DNA of 64,000 nt from Georgenia ruanii (GCF_009193175.1 NZ_VUKE01000007.1:110712-174711); one strand, 5' to 3'; numbered from the stretch's first letter, positions 25,744-34,444 are shown. The notes: generated from the sequence alone by a model not told the origin. Made by a program: numbers and translations.

Positions 25744-26198
25744 ACGGTCCTCCTCTAGATCTGGCGACGTCCGCCAGTGGCGTTGACGCGGGCGCCGTGC
25801 GGGTCGCGAGCGACCCACGGGCCGAGCGGGCGGCGCGGATCGGCGGCAGGACGCGCAGACGCCCGTCCGCCACGCGAACCGGCTCCCCGACGCGCGGTCA
25901 CCGCGACGCACACGAGACGGTCCACACCGGAGCCGCAGCCCCTCGGACCCGGGCCACTCACCGGCCTCGACACGCGACGGCGTCGAGAGACGAGCACGGC
26001 GGAAGGCCCTTGACACGTTCATGCTATCGCGCCGACCGGCCTGGATCGGCCACCGGTTGCGGATCTCACCACCGGGGCGCCGGCCCGCGGCCGCGCGGCT
26101 ACCCTGGTCCGTCAACGCCCGGCGGCTGGCGCGTGTTCCCCACAACGGTCACAGATACGATGGCCGTTGCCGCGAGCACGACCAGATGGGAATGAATC
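25744..26198. other. Intergenic region with putative regulator-binding motif
   Basis: About 455 bp with no supported gene between the divergent helicase and GntR genes. A motif ATACGATGGC at 26155-26164 recurs exactly in the hpa divergent promoter region. Around it, CAACGG (26143-26148) and CCGTTG (26164-26169) form an inverted repeat with 15-bp spacing, close to the gntR start. Confidence 0.5.
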
Positions 26199-26888
26199 AT
26201 GGCGCAGGCGACTGCCCCCGGTGCGGGAGCCGTGTCGAAGTCCGAGATGGTCTACCGGGAGCTGCGCTCCCGCATCGTCTCCGGCCAGTACGTGGCGGGC
26301 TACCGGCTCGTGCTCGACCAGCTGGGCCGTGAGCTCGGCGTCAGCCCGGTCCCGGTGCGCGAGGCGGTCCGACGCCTCGAGGCCGAGGGGCTGGTGACCT
26401 TCACCCGGAACGTGGGCGCGGAGGTCGCCGGCATCGACACCGAGGACTACGCGGACACCATGGAGGTGCTCGCCTATCTCGAGGGCGCCGCGACCAGCAT
26501 CGGCGCACCGCACCTGGGCGCGGAGGAGCTGGAGCGGGCGAGCGCGCTGAACGAGCAGATGCGCGCCCTGCGGGACACCGCCTTCAGCCCGGTGCGCTTC
26601 ACCGAGCTCAACGAGCAGTTCCACCAGGTGCTGTGCGGCGCGTGCCCCAACACCCGGATGCTCGAGCTGCTGCACCGGGAGTGGCAGCGGATGTCCTTCA
26701 TCCGCCGGTCGAGCTTCGTGATCATGCCCGACCGCAGCCGCGCCTCGGTGGCCGAGCACGACGAGATCCTGCGGCTGATCCGCGCCGGCGCGCCGCTCGA
26801 CCAGGTCGAGCGCGCCAGCCGCGAGCACAAGCTCCGCACGTTGAACGAGTACCTCGCCGCGCGGGCCGCCCAGACGGCGCCCGCCTGA
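26199..26888 (+). CDS. GntR family regulator, FCD subgroup (first of two paralogs)
   Basis: A 229-residue GntR regulator: winged helix at about 14-80 (YRELRSRIVSGQYVAGYRL, then GVSPVPVREAVRRLEAEG) and an FCD ligand-binding domain (about 90-220) with the usual helical core and histidines in the FHQVLCG and AEHDEIL positions. FCD proteins bind metals and organic acids and usually repress catabolic genes. Its recognition region is almost identical to that of the regulator at 34426-35193 within the same catabolic cluster, so both may bind the same sites. It is followed by a terminator shared with the convergent semialdehyde dehydrogenase gene. Confidence 0.88.
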   Translation: MAQATAPGAGAVSKSEMVYRELRSRIVSGQYVAGYRLVLDQLGRELGVSPVPVREAVRRLEAEGLVTFTRNVGAEVAGIDTEDYADTMEVLAYLEGAATSIGAPHLGAEELERASALNEQMRALRDTAFSPVRFTELNEQFHQVLCGACPNTRMLELLHREWQRMSFIRRSSFVIMPDRSRASVAEHDEILRLIRAGAPLDQVERASREHKLRTLNEYLAARAAQTAPA

Positions 26889-27016
26889 TCCGGCGTCGGC
26901 ACGGACGCGGGTCACGACCCTGCCCGCCAGCCGGCGACCCGGTCCGCGCGCCTGCCCCGCCTGCACCCGGCAGGAGCCCCGGAACCAGGTCGCCGTCGTC
27001 GTGGGATCGCCGGGGG

Positions 27017-27056
27017 CCGTCGTCCGCGCCCGGCGAGCACCGGGGGCGGACGACGG
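27017..27056. terminator. Bidirectional stem-loop between gntR and the semialdehyde dehydrogenase gene
   Basis: Arms CCGTCGTCCGC (27017-27027) and GCGGACGACGG (27046-27056) are perfectly complementary over 11 bp, extended by further C/G pairs inside. It lies between convergent stops at 26888 and 27069. Confidence 0.75.
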
Positions 27057-27068
27057 TCCTGCAGCCTC

Positions 27069-28562
27069 TCAGAAGGGGTTCGGCGTCAGCGTGTACTTGG
27101 TCTGCAGGTACTCGTGGATGCCCTCGGCGCCGCCCTCGCGGCCCAGGCCGGACATCTTCCAGCCGCCGAAGGGGGCGGCGGCGTTGGAGACGACGCCGAC
27201 GTTGAGCCCCATCATCCCGGTCTCGAGCCGCTCGATCATGCGCTGCCCGCGGGCGAGGTTCTCGGTGTAGACGTAGGAGACGAGCCCGTACTCGGTGTCG
27301 TTGGCGAGGCGTACGGCGTCGTCCTCGGTGTCGAACGGGACGATGGCGAGCACCGGACCGAAGATCTCCTCGCGGAGGATGTCGCTGCCCGGCTGGACGT
27401 CGGTGAGCACGGTGGGCTCGTAGAAGGTGCCGGGCCCGTCGACCGGGCGGCCGCCGGTGCGCACGTGGGCGCCGCGCGCGACGGCGTCGTCCACCAGGGC
27501 GGCGGCCTTGTCGACGGCGGACTGGTTGATGAGCGGGCCGATCGTCACCCCGTCCTCGGTGCCCCGGCCGATCCCGAAGCCCTGGACGCGCTCGGTGACC
27601 CGGCGGGCGAACTCCTCGGCGACGTCGCGGTGCACGATGAGCCGGTTGGCGGCGGTGCACGCCTGGCCGATGTTGCGGAACTTGGCCGCGATCGCGCCGT
27701 CGACCGCCTTGTCGAGGTCGGCGTCGTCGAAGACGACGAAGGGCGCGTTCCCGCCGAGCTCCATCGACGTGCGCAGCACCCCCTGCGCCGCCTGCTCGAG
27801 CAGGCGCTGGCCCACGCCGGTCGAGCCGGTGAAGGAGAGCTTGCGCAGCCGCGGGTCGCGGACGATCGGCTCCGACACCGCGCCCGAGGTCGAGGTGGTG
27901 ACGACGTTGACCACGCCCTTGGGCAGCCCGGCGTCCTCGAGCAGCTTGACGAAGTACAGGGTCGTCAGCGGGGTGAGGGCGGCGGGCTTGACGACCACCG
28001 TGCAGCCGGCGGCGAGGGCCGGGGCGATCTTCCGGGTGGCCATCGCCAGCGGGAAGTTCCAGGGCGTGATGAGGAAGCACGGGCCCACCGGGTGCTGGGA
28101 CACGATCATGCGACCGGTGCCCTCGGGGTTGGGCCCGTAGCGGCCCTGGACGCGCGAGGCCTCCTCGCTGAACCAGCGCAGGAACTCCCCGCCGTAGGCG
28201 ACCTCGCCGCGCGCCTCGGCGAGCGGCTTGCCCATCTCGATGGTCATGAGGAGCGCGAAGTCTTCCTTGCGCTCCTGCAGGAGGTCGAACGCCCGGCGCA
28301 GCAGCTCGGCACGCTCGCGGGCCGGCGTCGCGGCCCAGGCCGGGAAGGCGTCGCAGGCGGCGTCCAGCGCCGCGAGGCCGTCGGCGGGCGAGGCGTCGGC
28401 GATCGTCTTGACGACCTCCCCGGTCGCGGGGTCGGTGACGTCGATCGTGGTGCCGCGCTCGCCGGCGCGCCACTCTCCGGCGATGAACAGGCCGTCGGGC
28501 AGGTCCGCGAGGAGCGCGGCCTCGCGGGCGTCGAGCAGCTGGGTCTGGCGGTTGTCGGTCAT
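27069..28562 (-). CDS. NAD(P)-dependent succinate-semialdehyde dehydrogenase
   Basis: A 497-residue aldehyde dehydrogenase of the GabD type. NAD-binding ITPWNFPLAMATRKI is near residue 165. ELGGNAPFVVFDDADLD carries the general-base glutamate, and KFRNIGQACTAANRLIV the catalytic cysteine (about residue 300). GLNVGVVSNAAAPFGGWKMSG near the C-terminus is typical of SSADH proteins. It oxidises succinic semialdehyde to succinate. In the hpa pathway that aldehyde is produced by HpaI, whose gene is in this cluster, so the function fits its context. It is 17 bp downstream of the flavin hydroxylase gene on the same strand and is probably co-transcribed with it. Confidence 0.85.
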   Translation of the reverse strand: MTDNRQTQLLDAREAALLADLPDGLFIAGEWRAGERGTTIDVTDPATGEVVKTIADASPADGLAALDAACDAFPAWAATPARERAELLRRAFDLLQERKEDFALLMTIEMGKPLAEARGEVAYGGEFLRWFSEEASRVQGRYGPNPEGTGRMIVSQHPVGPCFLITPWNFPLAMATRKIAPALAAGCTVVVKPAALTPLTTLYFVKLLEDAGLPKGVVNVVTTSTSGAVSEPIVRDPRLRKLSFTGSTGVGQRLLEQAAQGVLRTSMELGGNAPFVVFDDADLDKAVDGAIAAKFRNIGQACTAANRLIVHRDVAEEFARRVTERVQGFGIGRGTEDGVTIGPLINQSAVDKAAALVDDAVARGAHVRTGGRPVDGPGTFYEPTVLTDVQPGSDILREEIFGPVLAIVPFDTEDDAVRLANDTEYGLVSYVYTENLARGQRMIERLETGMMGLNVGVVSNAAAPFGGWKMSGLGREGGAEGIHEYLQTKYTLTPNPF

Positions 28563-28578
28563 GAGGCTCCTCGGGGCG

Positions 28579-30483
28579 TCAGGCCACCGGCTGGGGGGCC
28601 GGGACGAGCAGGTGCTGGCGGAAGAAGGCGGCGATCTCGGCGGTGGCGTCGAGCGGGAGGACGGCCGCGACGTACTGGTCGGGCCGCACGACGACGACGC
28701 ACCCGGCGCGGTCGATGCCGCGCAGGTCGAAGATGTCCTGCTCGGGGTCGACGGCGTAGACCTTCTCGTAGTCGACGAGCTGGAACGGGCCGGTGCGCGG
28801 GCGGAACAGGTCGGGCGCCCGGGTGACGTCGACGTCGACGTGGCGCTGCTGGTAGACGACCTTGACGTCGAAGAGGCTGTCGAGGTCGGCCCCGGCGGTC
28901 GTGTGCGTGACGACCGGGGAGTCCGGCGCGCCGGCCATCCAGGCCGCCCAGTCCGCCACGGCCGAGGCCTGGCCCGGGGCTGCGGCGTCGGCGAAGGCGT
29001 AGATGCGCCACCGGCCGTCGGCGCGGTGATGGTGCCCCAGGTGCACGGGGTTGGCGTCCCCCACCCGGACCACCGGGGCGGACTTGAAGCGCTTGCCGAT
29101 CGGGAAGCCGGTGGCGAGGTCCTGGTGGGTGGCCTCGGCGACGAGCATCGAGGGCGGGTACTGGGTCATGAAGCCGGCGGGGAACTCGGCGGTCCGGACG
29201 TAGAAGTCCGCGAGCTCGGCCGGGTCGGCGAACTCCTCGGGCTTCTTCGCCATGAGCGTGGACCACTCCTTGTCGAAGTCGATGAGGTTCTGCGCGATGA
29301 CCTGGCGCTCGGCCGTGTACGTGGCCAGCAGGCTCTCCGGGCTGCGGCCCGACAGCACGTAGCCGAGCTTCCAGCCGATGTTGAAGCCGTCCTGCATCGA
29401 GACGTTCATGCCCTGGCCGGCCTTGGCGCTGTGGGTGTGGCAGGCGTCGCCGGCGATGAAGACCCGGGGCGTGCGCGTGCCGACCTCGGCCGGCGGGACG
29501 TCGTCGAACCGGTCGGTGACCCGGTGGCCGACCTCGTAGACGCTGTGCCAGGCGACGTGGCGCACGTCGAGGGTGTAGGGGTGCAGGATCTCGTTCGCCT
29601 TGGCGATGATCTGCTCGATCGTCGTGTTGCGGACGGCGCCGTGGTCGTCCGGGTTCACCTCGCCCAGGTCCACGTACATGCGGAACAGGTGCCCGCCCTC
29701 GCGGGGGATGTGCAGGATGCTGCCGCCGGTGTGCGACTGGATCGCGCACTTGGTGCGGATGTCGGGGAAGTCGGTGACCGCGAGGACGTCCATGACGCCC
29801 CAGGCGTGGAAGGCCTGGTCGCCCTGCATCGTGCACCCGATGGACTGCCGCACCCCGCTGTGGGCCCCGTCCGCGCCGACCACGTACTTGGCCCGCACGA
29901 CCCGCTCCTGCCCCACCTGCGCGCCGGCGGTGCGGGTGAGGGTCACCGCGACCGGGTACTCCCCCTCGCCCACCTCGAGGCCGCGGAACTCGTACCCGTA
30001 GTCCGGCTTCATGCGGGTGGGTGCGTCGGCCATGAACTCGGCGAAGTAGTCCAGCACCCGGGCCTGGTTGACGATGAGGTGCGGGAACTCGCTGATGCCG
30101 TGCGGGTCGTCCTTCGGCCGGTCGCCGCGGACGATGCGCGAGGGGTCGTCCGGGTCCGGCCGCCAGAAGCACATCTCGGTGATCCGGTAGGCCTCTTCGA
30201 TGATGCGGTTGGCGAAGCCGAAGGCCTGGAAGGTCTCGACGCTGCGCGCCTGGATGCCGTCAGCCTGGCCGATCTCCAGCCGGCCGGGCCGGCGGTCGAT
30301 GATGCGGGTGGTGACGTCGGGGAACTGGGACAGCTGGGCCGCCGCGATCATCCCCGCCGGGCCGGTGCCGACGATGAGGACGTCGACCTCGTCGGGCAGC
30401 TCGTCGGGCCGGCCGATGCCGACTCCCGCCGCGGGCTGGACGCGCGGCTCCCCGGAGACGTAACCGTGGTGGTGGAACTGCAT
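28579..30483 (-). CDS. FAD-dependent aromatic hydroxylase, MobA/phenol 2-monooxygenase-like
   Basis: A 634-residue class A flavoprotein monooxygenase. The FAD dinucleotide motif VDVLIVGTGPAGMIAAAQ is at residues 34-51, the DG motif VGADGAHSGVRQSIG near 202-216, and the GD motif FIAGDACHTHSAKAGQGMN near 342. A C-terminal thioredoxin-like domain (about 450-630) is characteristic of phenol hydroxylase and 3-hydroxybenzoate 4-monooxygenase (MobA). It hydroxylates a phenolic ring with NAD(P)H and O2. The closest subgroup by motif is MobA. In this cluster it may instead feed homoprotocatechuate formation, since no HpaB/HpaC is present. Divergent iclR with tandem operators suggests aromatic-acid control. 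Confidence 0.83.
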   Translation of the reverse strand: MQFHHHGYVSGEPRVQPAAGVGIGRPDELPDEVDVLIVGTGPAGMIAAAQLSQFPDVTTRIIDRRPGRLEIGQADGIQARSVETFQAFGFANRIIEEAYRITEMCFWRPDPDDPSRIVRGDRPKDDPHGISEFPHLIVNQARVLDYFAEFMADAPTRMKPDYGYEFRGLEVGEGEYPVAVTLTRTAGAQVGQERVVRAKYVVGADGAHSGVRQSIGCTMQGDQAFHAWGVMDVLAVTDFPDIRTKCAIQSHTGGSILHIPREGGHLFRMYVDLGEVNPDDHGAVRNTTIEQIIAKANEILHPYTLDVRHVAWHSVYEVGHRVTDRFDDVPPAEVGTRTPRVFIAGDACHTHSAKAGQGMNVSMQDGFNIGWKLGYVLSGRSPESLLATYTAERQVIAQNLIDFDKEWSTLMAKKPEEFADPAELADFYVRTAEFPAGFMTQYPPSMLVAEATHQDLATGFPIGKRFKSAPVVRVGDANPVHLGHHHRADGRWRIYAFADAAAPGQASAVADWAAWMAGAPDSPVVTHTTAGADLDSLFDVKVVYQQRHVDVDVTRAPDLFRPRTGPFQLVDYEKVYAVDPEQDIFDLRGIDRAGCVVVVRPDQYVAAVLPLDATAEIAAFFRQHLLVPAPQPVA

Positions 30484-30538
30484 GGCGATTCCCTCTCGGA
30501 CATCGGTGTCGAGGTGTGCAAGACCGCAACCGTGCATT

Positions 30539-30571
30539 CTATAATCGAACGCACTACTCTACTATCGAACG
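30539..30571. promoter_or_regulatory. Tandem IclR-type operator between hydroxylase and iclR
   Basis: Direct repeats CTATAATCGAACG (30539-30551) and CTACTATCGAACG (30559-30571) match at 11 of 13 bases and start 20 bp apart, two helical turns. Read on the other strand they contain CGTTCGAT, close to the GTTCGAT-type sites known for PcaR/PobR-like IclR proteins. A perfect TATAAT (30540-30545) faces iclR inside the first repeat, consistent with autoregulation. Confidence 0.65.
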
Positions 30572-30621
30572 GAAACGTATACGATGATGTGTGACGCGCG
30601 CAACCACCCCGGCGGCGGACG

Positions 30622-31347
30622 ATGACCGCCGAGCCGGCGAGGGGTCGTCCCGCGAGCGCCCCGGCGTCGCAGACGCTGAGCCGGGGCATCCGCGTCCTCG
30701 AGCTGCTCGCCGACGCGGGCGAACCGCTGACGATCGACGAGCTCGCCGAGCGGCTGGGCGTCCATCGCTCCATCGCCTACCGCCTGGTGCGCACCCTCGA
30801 GGACCACGGGCTGGTCACCCGCGACCCCACGGGCGGGGTCGCGCTCGGAGCGCGGATGGCGTCGCTCGCCGCGGGTGTCGCCCCCGATCTCCAGGCCGAG
30901 GCCCTGCCCGAGCTCACCACGGTCGCCAACGAGCTCGGCATGACGTGCTTCCTGGCCGTGCTCGACCACGACGAGTGCGTCATCCTGGCCAGCGTCGAGC
31001 CGCGGCACGCGGTGGCCTCGGTGGCGCAGCGGCCGGGGACGCGGCACCCGGTGAGCGTCGGGGCGCCCGGCAAGGCGCTCCTCACGGCGCTCCCCGAGTC
31101 CGAGTGGCCGTCGGGCGCCTCCGCGCAGCTGACCGCGGAGGTGGCGGCGGTCGGCGCGCGTGGCTACGCGCAGAGCCATGACGAGGTCATTCCCAGCGTG
31201 AAGTCGGTGGCGGTGCCGCTGCGGCTGCGCGGGCGCTCCCCCGCCGCGATCGCGGTGGTCTACGTCGCGAGCGGGACCGAGCCGGCGACGATCGGGGCAC
31301 GGCTCGCCGCGAGCGCGACATCGATCCGCGAGGCGCTGGGCGACTGA
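30622..31347 (+). CDS. IclR family transcriptional regulator
   Basis: A 241-residue IclR protein: winged HTH at about 12-75 (ASQTLSRGIRVLELLADAG, then TIDELAERLGVHRSIAYRLVR) and an effector domain (about 85-240) with RHAVASVAQRPGTRHPVSVGAPGKALL and the C-terminal SVAVPLRLRGRSPAAIAVVY. It diverges from the MobA-like hydroxylase gene, with two GTTCGAT-type repeats between, so it probably senses an aromatic acid and controls both genes. The ATG at 30622 lacks a strong ribosome-binding site, leaving the exact start somewhat uncertain. Confidence 0.87.
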   Translation: MTAEPARGRPASAPASQTLSRGIRVLELLADAGEPLTIDELAERLGVHRSIAYRLVRTLEDHGLVTRDPTGGVALGARMASLAAGVAPDLQAEALPELTTVANELGMTCFLAVLDHDECVILASVEPRHAVASVAQRPGTRHPVSVGAPGKALLTALPESEWPSGASAQLTAEVAAVGARGYAQSHDEVIPSVKSVAVPLRLRGRSPAAIAVVYVASGTEPATIGARLAASATSIREALGD

Positions 31348-31360
31348 CGCACGCGCGACA

Positions 31361-31388
31361 GGGGCGGGGCCGATGCCGGCCCCGCCCC
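31361..31388. terminator. Bidirectional terminator between iclR and the MHS transporter
   Basis: Arms GGGGCGGGGCC (31361-31371) and GGCCCCGCCCC (31378-31388) pair over 11 bp, with one further G-C pair closing a small loop. It lies 13 bp after the iclR stop and 18 bp before the convergent transporter stop. Confidence 0.75.
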
Positions 31389-31406
31389 GTAGCGGATCGT
31401 CGAAGA

Positions 31407-32804
31407 TCAGGCCTGCGAGAGCCCGCGGACCGGGCTGACCTGCTGCTCCGCCTCGTGGTCGGGCCCGAGGGGGATGCCGGAGCGGTCGCGCAGCAGCAGC
31501 GTCGCGAGGAGACCGACGACGGTCATCCCGGCGAGGTACGCGGTCACGCCCCCGGTGCCGCCCGTCGCCTTGACGATGGCCGTCGCGATCATCGGCGCGA
31601 AGGCGCCGCCGAGGATGGCCCCGATCGCGTAGGAGACCGACACCCCGGAGAACCGGATCGAGGCCGGGAAGAGCTCCGAGTAGAGCGCCGCCTGCGGGCC
31701 GTAGGTGAAGCCCAGGCCGATCGTGAGCAGGGCGAGGCCCGCGAACAGCAGCGCGAGGTTGCCGGTGTTGACGAGCGGGAACAGGGCGAAGACGCCGCCG
31801 AGCTGCAGCACCCAGCCGAGGATGTAGGTCGTGCGCCGCCCCAGGAAGTCGGAGGCCCAGCCGGCGACGATCGTCGAGAGCAGCCACGTGATGGCGGAGC
31901 CGGTGACGGCCCACAGCACCGGGCCGCGGTCGAGCGCGATCGGCCCGTCGGGGTTGGTCGCGTAGTTCTGGATGTATCCGCCGGTCGTCATGTAGCCCAC
32001 CGCGTTGTTGCCGGCGAACACGAGCGCGGTCACGATGACCAGGACGGTGTGCTTGCAGAAGAGACGCAGGATCGGCATCTGCGCCTCCTGCTTGCGCTCG
32101 GCGAGCTCGGCGAACACCGGGCTCTCCTCGACCTTCCGGCGCACGTAGTACCCGACGAGGATGAGGACGACGCTGAGCAGGAACGGGATGCGCCAGCCCC
32201 ACTCGAGGAACGCGTCCCCCGGGGCGATCATCGCCATGAGCGCCATGACGCCGGAGGCGAGCAACAGCCCCAGCGGGACACCGGTCTGCGGGCCCGCGCC
32301 GAACAGGCCGCGCTTCTTGTCCGGGGCGTGCTCGACGGCCATGAGGACGGCGCCGCCCCACTCGCCACCGGCGGAGACTCCCTGGACGACGCGCAGGAGG
32401 ATGAGGAGGATCGGCGCGGCGACCCCGATCGCCGCGTACGTCGGCAGCACGCCGATGAGGGCGGTGGCCGCGCCCATCAAGATCAGCGTGACCATGAGGA
32501 CGAGCTTGCGGCCGTACTTGTCGCCGAGGTGGCCCGCGAGGAACGCGCCGAAGGGCCGGAAGAGGAAGCTCACGCCCACGGTTGCGAACGAGAGAAGCAC
32601 GCTGTTCTCGCCGAGCCCGGAGAAGAAGGCGGGGCCGAAGACGAGCCCGGCGGCGAAGGCGTACGTGAAGAAGTCGTACCACTCGACTGTGGTTCCGATG
32701 ACGGTCGCAAAGACGACCCGCCTCCGGTCCCGCGTCTCGTCGACGGCCGTGAGGGTGGCCCCGCCGGGCCTCGCGCCCGGGGGGAAGGTGGGAGAGGAAC
32801 TCAT
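31407..32804 (-). CDS. MFS transporter, metabolite:H+ symporter (MHS/ShiA-like) family
   Basis: A 465-residue protein with 12 predicted helices. It opens with RRVVFATVIGTTVEWYDFFTYAFAAGLVF, the MHS signature, followed by FLFRPFGAFLAGHLGDKYGRK (motif A) and LRVVQGVSAGGEWGGAVLMAVEH. MHS members take up shikimate, proline/betaine, protocatechuate or other aromatic and carboxylic acids by proton symport. Here it most likely imports the hydroxyphenylacetate-type substrate of the adjacent hpa pathway; this is inferred from position. A strong candidate promoter (TTGCGT, 16 bp, TACGAT) with an embedded inverted repeat lies 84 bp upstream. Confidence 0.85.
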   Translation of the reverse strand: MSSSPTFPPGARPGGATLTAVDETRDRRRVVFATVIGTTVEWYDFFTYAFAAGLVFGPAFFSGLGENSVLLSFATVGVSFLFRPFGAFLAGHLGDKYGRKLVLMVTLILMGAATALIGVLPTYAAIGVAAPILLILLRVVQGVSAGGEWGGAVLMAVEHAPDKKRGLFGAGPQTGVPLGLLLASGVMALMAMIAPGDAFLEWGWRIPFLLSVVLILVGYYVRRKVEESPVFAELAERKQEAQMPILRLFCKHTVLVIVTALVFAGNNAVGYMTTGGYIQNYATNPDGPIALDRGPVLWAVTGSAITWLLSTIVAGWASDFLGRRTTYILGWVLQLGGVFALFPLVNTGNLALLFAGLALLTIGLGFTYGPQAALYSELFPASIRFSGVSVSYAIGAILGGAFAPMIATAIVKATGGTGGVTAYLAGMTVVGLLATLLLRDRSGIPLGPDHEAEQQVSPVRGLSQA

Positions 32805-32887
32805 CTCTGTGGACTCCTGTGTCGATACGACGTCGCTGTCTTCTCCGAGACGGCCGGTGGGGTTCCGGGCTTGCCCCGCGAGGTGCC

Positions 32888-32915
32888 ATCGTATATCTTT
32901 TCAGATATCACGCAA
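32888..32915 (-). promoter_or_regulatory. Candidate promoter of the MHS transporter with operator in the spacer
   Basis: On the minus strand TTGCGT (32915-32910) and TACGAT (32893-32888) are separated by 16 bp. The spacer holds the inverted repeat ATATCT/AGATAT (arms 32893-32898 and 32903-32908). The A/T-rich block is exceptional in this GC-rich region. The 10-mer ATACGATGGC at its -10 is also found upstream of the first gntR gene. A GntR-type protein would be the expected binder. Confidence 0.6.
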
Positions 32916-32941
32916 GGCGAGGCGCAAGGGCGAGGGAGCTC

Positions 32942-34444
32942 ATGACTGACAACACCTTGATCGCGACGGGCACCGACCCGAGGTTCGCGGCCCTCCCAGG
33001 CCGCCCTGGCAAGATCGTCGCGATCCATCTCAGCTACGCATCGCGCGCCGACCAGCGGGGCCGCCGCCCGGCGGCGCCGTCGTACTTCTTCAAGCCGTCG
33101 AGCTCGGTGGAGGCCTCCGGCGGGACGATCGAACGTCCGGCCGGCACCGAGCTGCTGGCCTTCGAGGGGGAGATCGCGCTCGTGATCGGCGCCACGGCTC
33201 GCCGCGTCCCGCTCGCCGACGCCTGGAGCCACGTCGCGTGGGTGACGGCCGCGAACGACTTCGGCCTGTACGACCTGCGGGCCAACGACAAGGGCTCCAA
33301 CGTCCGCTCCAAGGGCGGCGACGGGTTCACCCCGATCGGCCCGGCCCTCCTCGACGCCCGCACGCTCGACCCCGCCGCGCTGCGGCTGCGCACGTGGGTC
33401 AACGGCGAGCTCCGGCAGGACGACACGACGGCCGGGCTCATCTTCCCCCTCGCCCAGCTCGTCGCCGACCTCTCCCAGCACTTCACGCTCGAGCCGGGCG
33501 ACGTGATCCTCACCGGCACCCCCGCCGGGTCCTCGGTGGTCGTCCCCGGCGACGTCGTCGAGGTCGAGGTGGATGCCCCCGACGTGCCCGGAGCCCCGAG
33601 CTCGGGCCGGCTCATCACCACCGTGACGCAGGGCGTGCACGGGTTCGACGACGCGGTGGGCTCGCTGCCCGCGGTCGACGACACGCAGCGGGCCGAGGCG
33701 TGGGGCTCGCGCGCCGCCGCCGGGCTGGAGCCCGAGGCGGAGCCCTTCCGCCTCACGGGGGCGCTTCGGGACAAGCTCCACCGCGCCCCGGTGGCCGGCC
33801 TGAGCGCGCAGCTGCGCAAGCGGGGCCTGAACAACGTCACGGTCGACGGCGTCCGGCCCATGCACCCGGAGGCCAAGCTCGTTGGTACCGCCCGCACCCT
33901 GCGGTTCGTGCCCAACCGGGAAGACCTCTTCGCCAGCCACGGCGGGGGCTACAACGCCCAGAAGCGCGTCTTCGACGCCGTCGGCGATGGCGAGGTCATC
34001 GTCATCGAGGCGCGCGGCGAGGAGGGGTCGGGCACCCTCGGCGACATCCTGGCGCTGCGGGCCCAGGCGCGCCGCGCCGCCGGCATCGTCACCGACGGCG
34101 GCGTCCGCGACTACGACGCGGTGGCCGCCGTGGGCCTGCCGGTCTACACCAAGGGCGCGCACCCGGCGGTGCTGGGCCGCAAGCACGTGCCGTGGGAGGC
34201 GGACGTGACGATCGGCTGCGGCGGCACGACCGTGCAGCCCGGCGACGTCGTCGTCGGCGACCGCGACGGCGTCCTCGTCATCCCGCCGTCGATCGTGGAG
34301 GAGGCCGTCGACGCCGCCCTCGCCCAGGAGGACGAGGACGCCTGGATCGCCGACCAGGTCGCCGCGGGTCACCCGGTCGACGGGCTGTTCCCGATGAACG
34401 CCGAGTGGCGGGAGCGGTACCAGGCATGGCGCGCCAGCAGGTGA
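32942..34444 (+). CDS. FAH-domain / RraA-like domain fusion in the HpaG position
   Basis: A 500-residue protein. Residues about 15-235 form a fumarylacetoacetate-hydrolase-fold domain (KIVAIHLSYASRADQRGR, then ELLAFEGEIALVIG, LTGTPAGSSVVVPGDVVEVEV), the fold of HpaG, which decarboxylates 5-oxopent-3-ene-1,2,5-tricarboxylate. Residues about 280-470 form an RraA/HMG-aldolase-like domain with GTLGDILALRAQARRAAGIVTDGGVRD, holding the metal-binding Asp and the catalytic Arg of 4-hydroxy-4-methyl-2-oxoglutarate aldolase/oxaloacetate decarboxylase proteins. Canonical HpaG has two FAH domains, so the second is replaced here. It is the first gene of the hpa block; 19 bp overlap with the GntR gene that follows. 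Confidence 0.87.
   Translation: MTDNTLIATGTDPRFAALPGRPGKIVAIHLSYASRADQRGRRPAAPSYFFKPSSSVEASGGTIERPAGTELLAFEGEIALVIGATARRVPLADAWSHVAWVTAANDFGLYDLRANDKGSNVRSKGGDGFTPIGPALLDARTLDPAALRLRTWVNGELRQDDTTAGLIFPLAQLVADLSQHFTLEPGDVILTGTPAGSSVVVPGDVVEVEVDAPDVPGAPSSGRLITTVTQGVHGFDDAVGSLPAVDDTQRAEAWGSRAAAGLEPEAEPFRLTGALRDKLHRAPVAGLSAQLRKRGLNNVTVDGVRPMHPEAKLVGTARTLRFVPNREDLFASHGGGYNAQKRVFDAVGDGEVIVIEARGEEGSGTLGDILALRAQARRAAGIVTDGGVRDYDAVAAVGLPVYTKGAHPAVLGRKHVPWEADVTIGCGGTTVQPGDVVVGDRDGVLVIPPSIVEEAVDAALAQEDEDAWIADQVAAGHPVDGLFPMNAEWRERYQAWRASR

Noticed and set aside
26010..26028. TTGACA followed by an A/T-rich stretch upstream of gntR
   Set aside because: The hexamer is consensus, but no -10 lies at 16-18 bp; the nearest TATC-like sequence is only 7 bp away.
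25698..26195. Possible 165-codon gene on the plus strand before gntR
   Set aside because: The composition is Arg/Pro/Ser shadow-like, there is no ribosome-binding site, and it overlaps the start of the SNF2 helicase.
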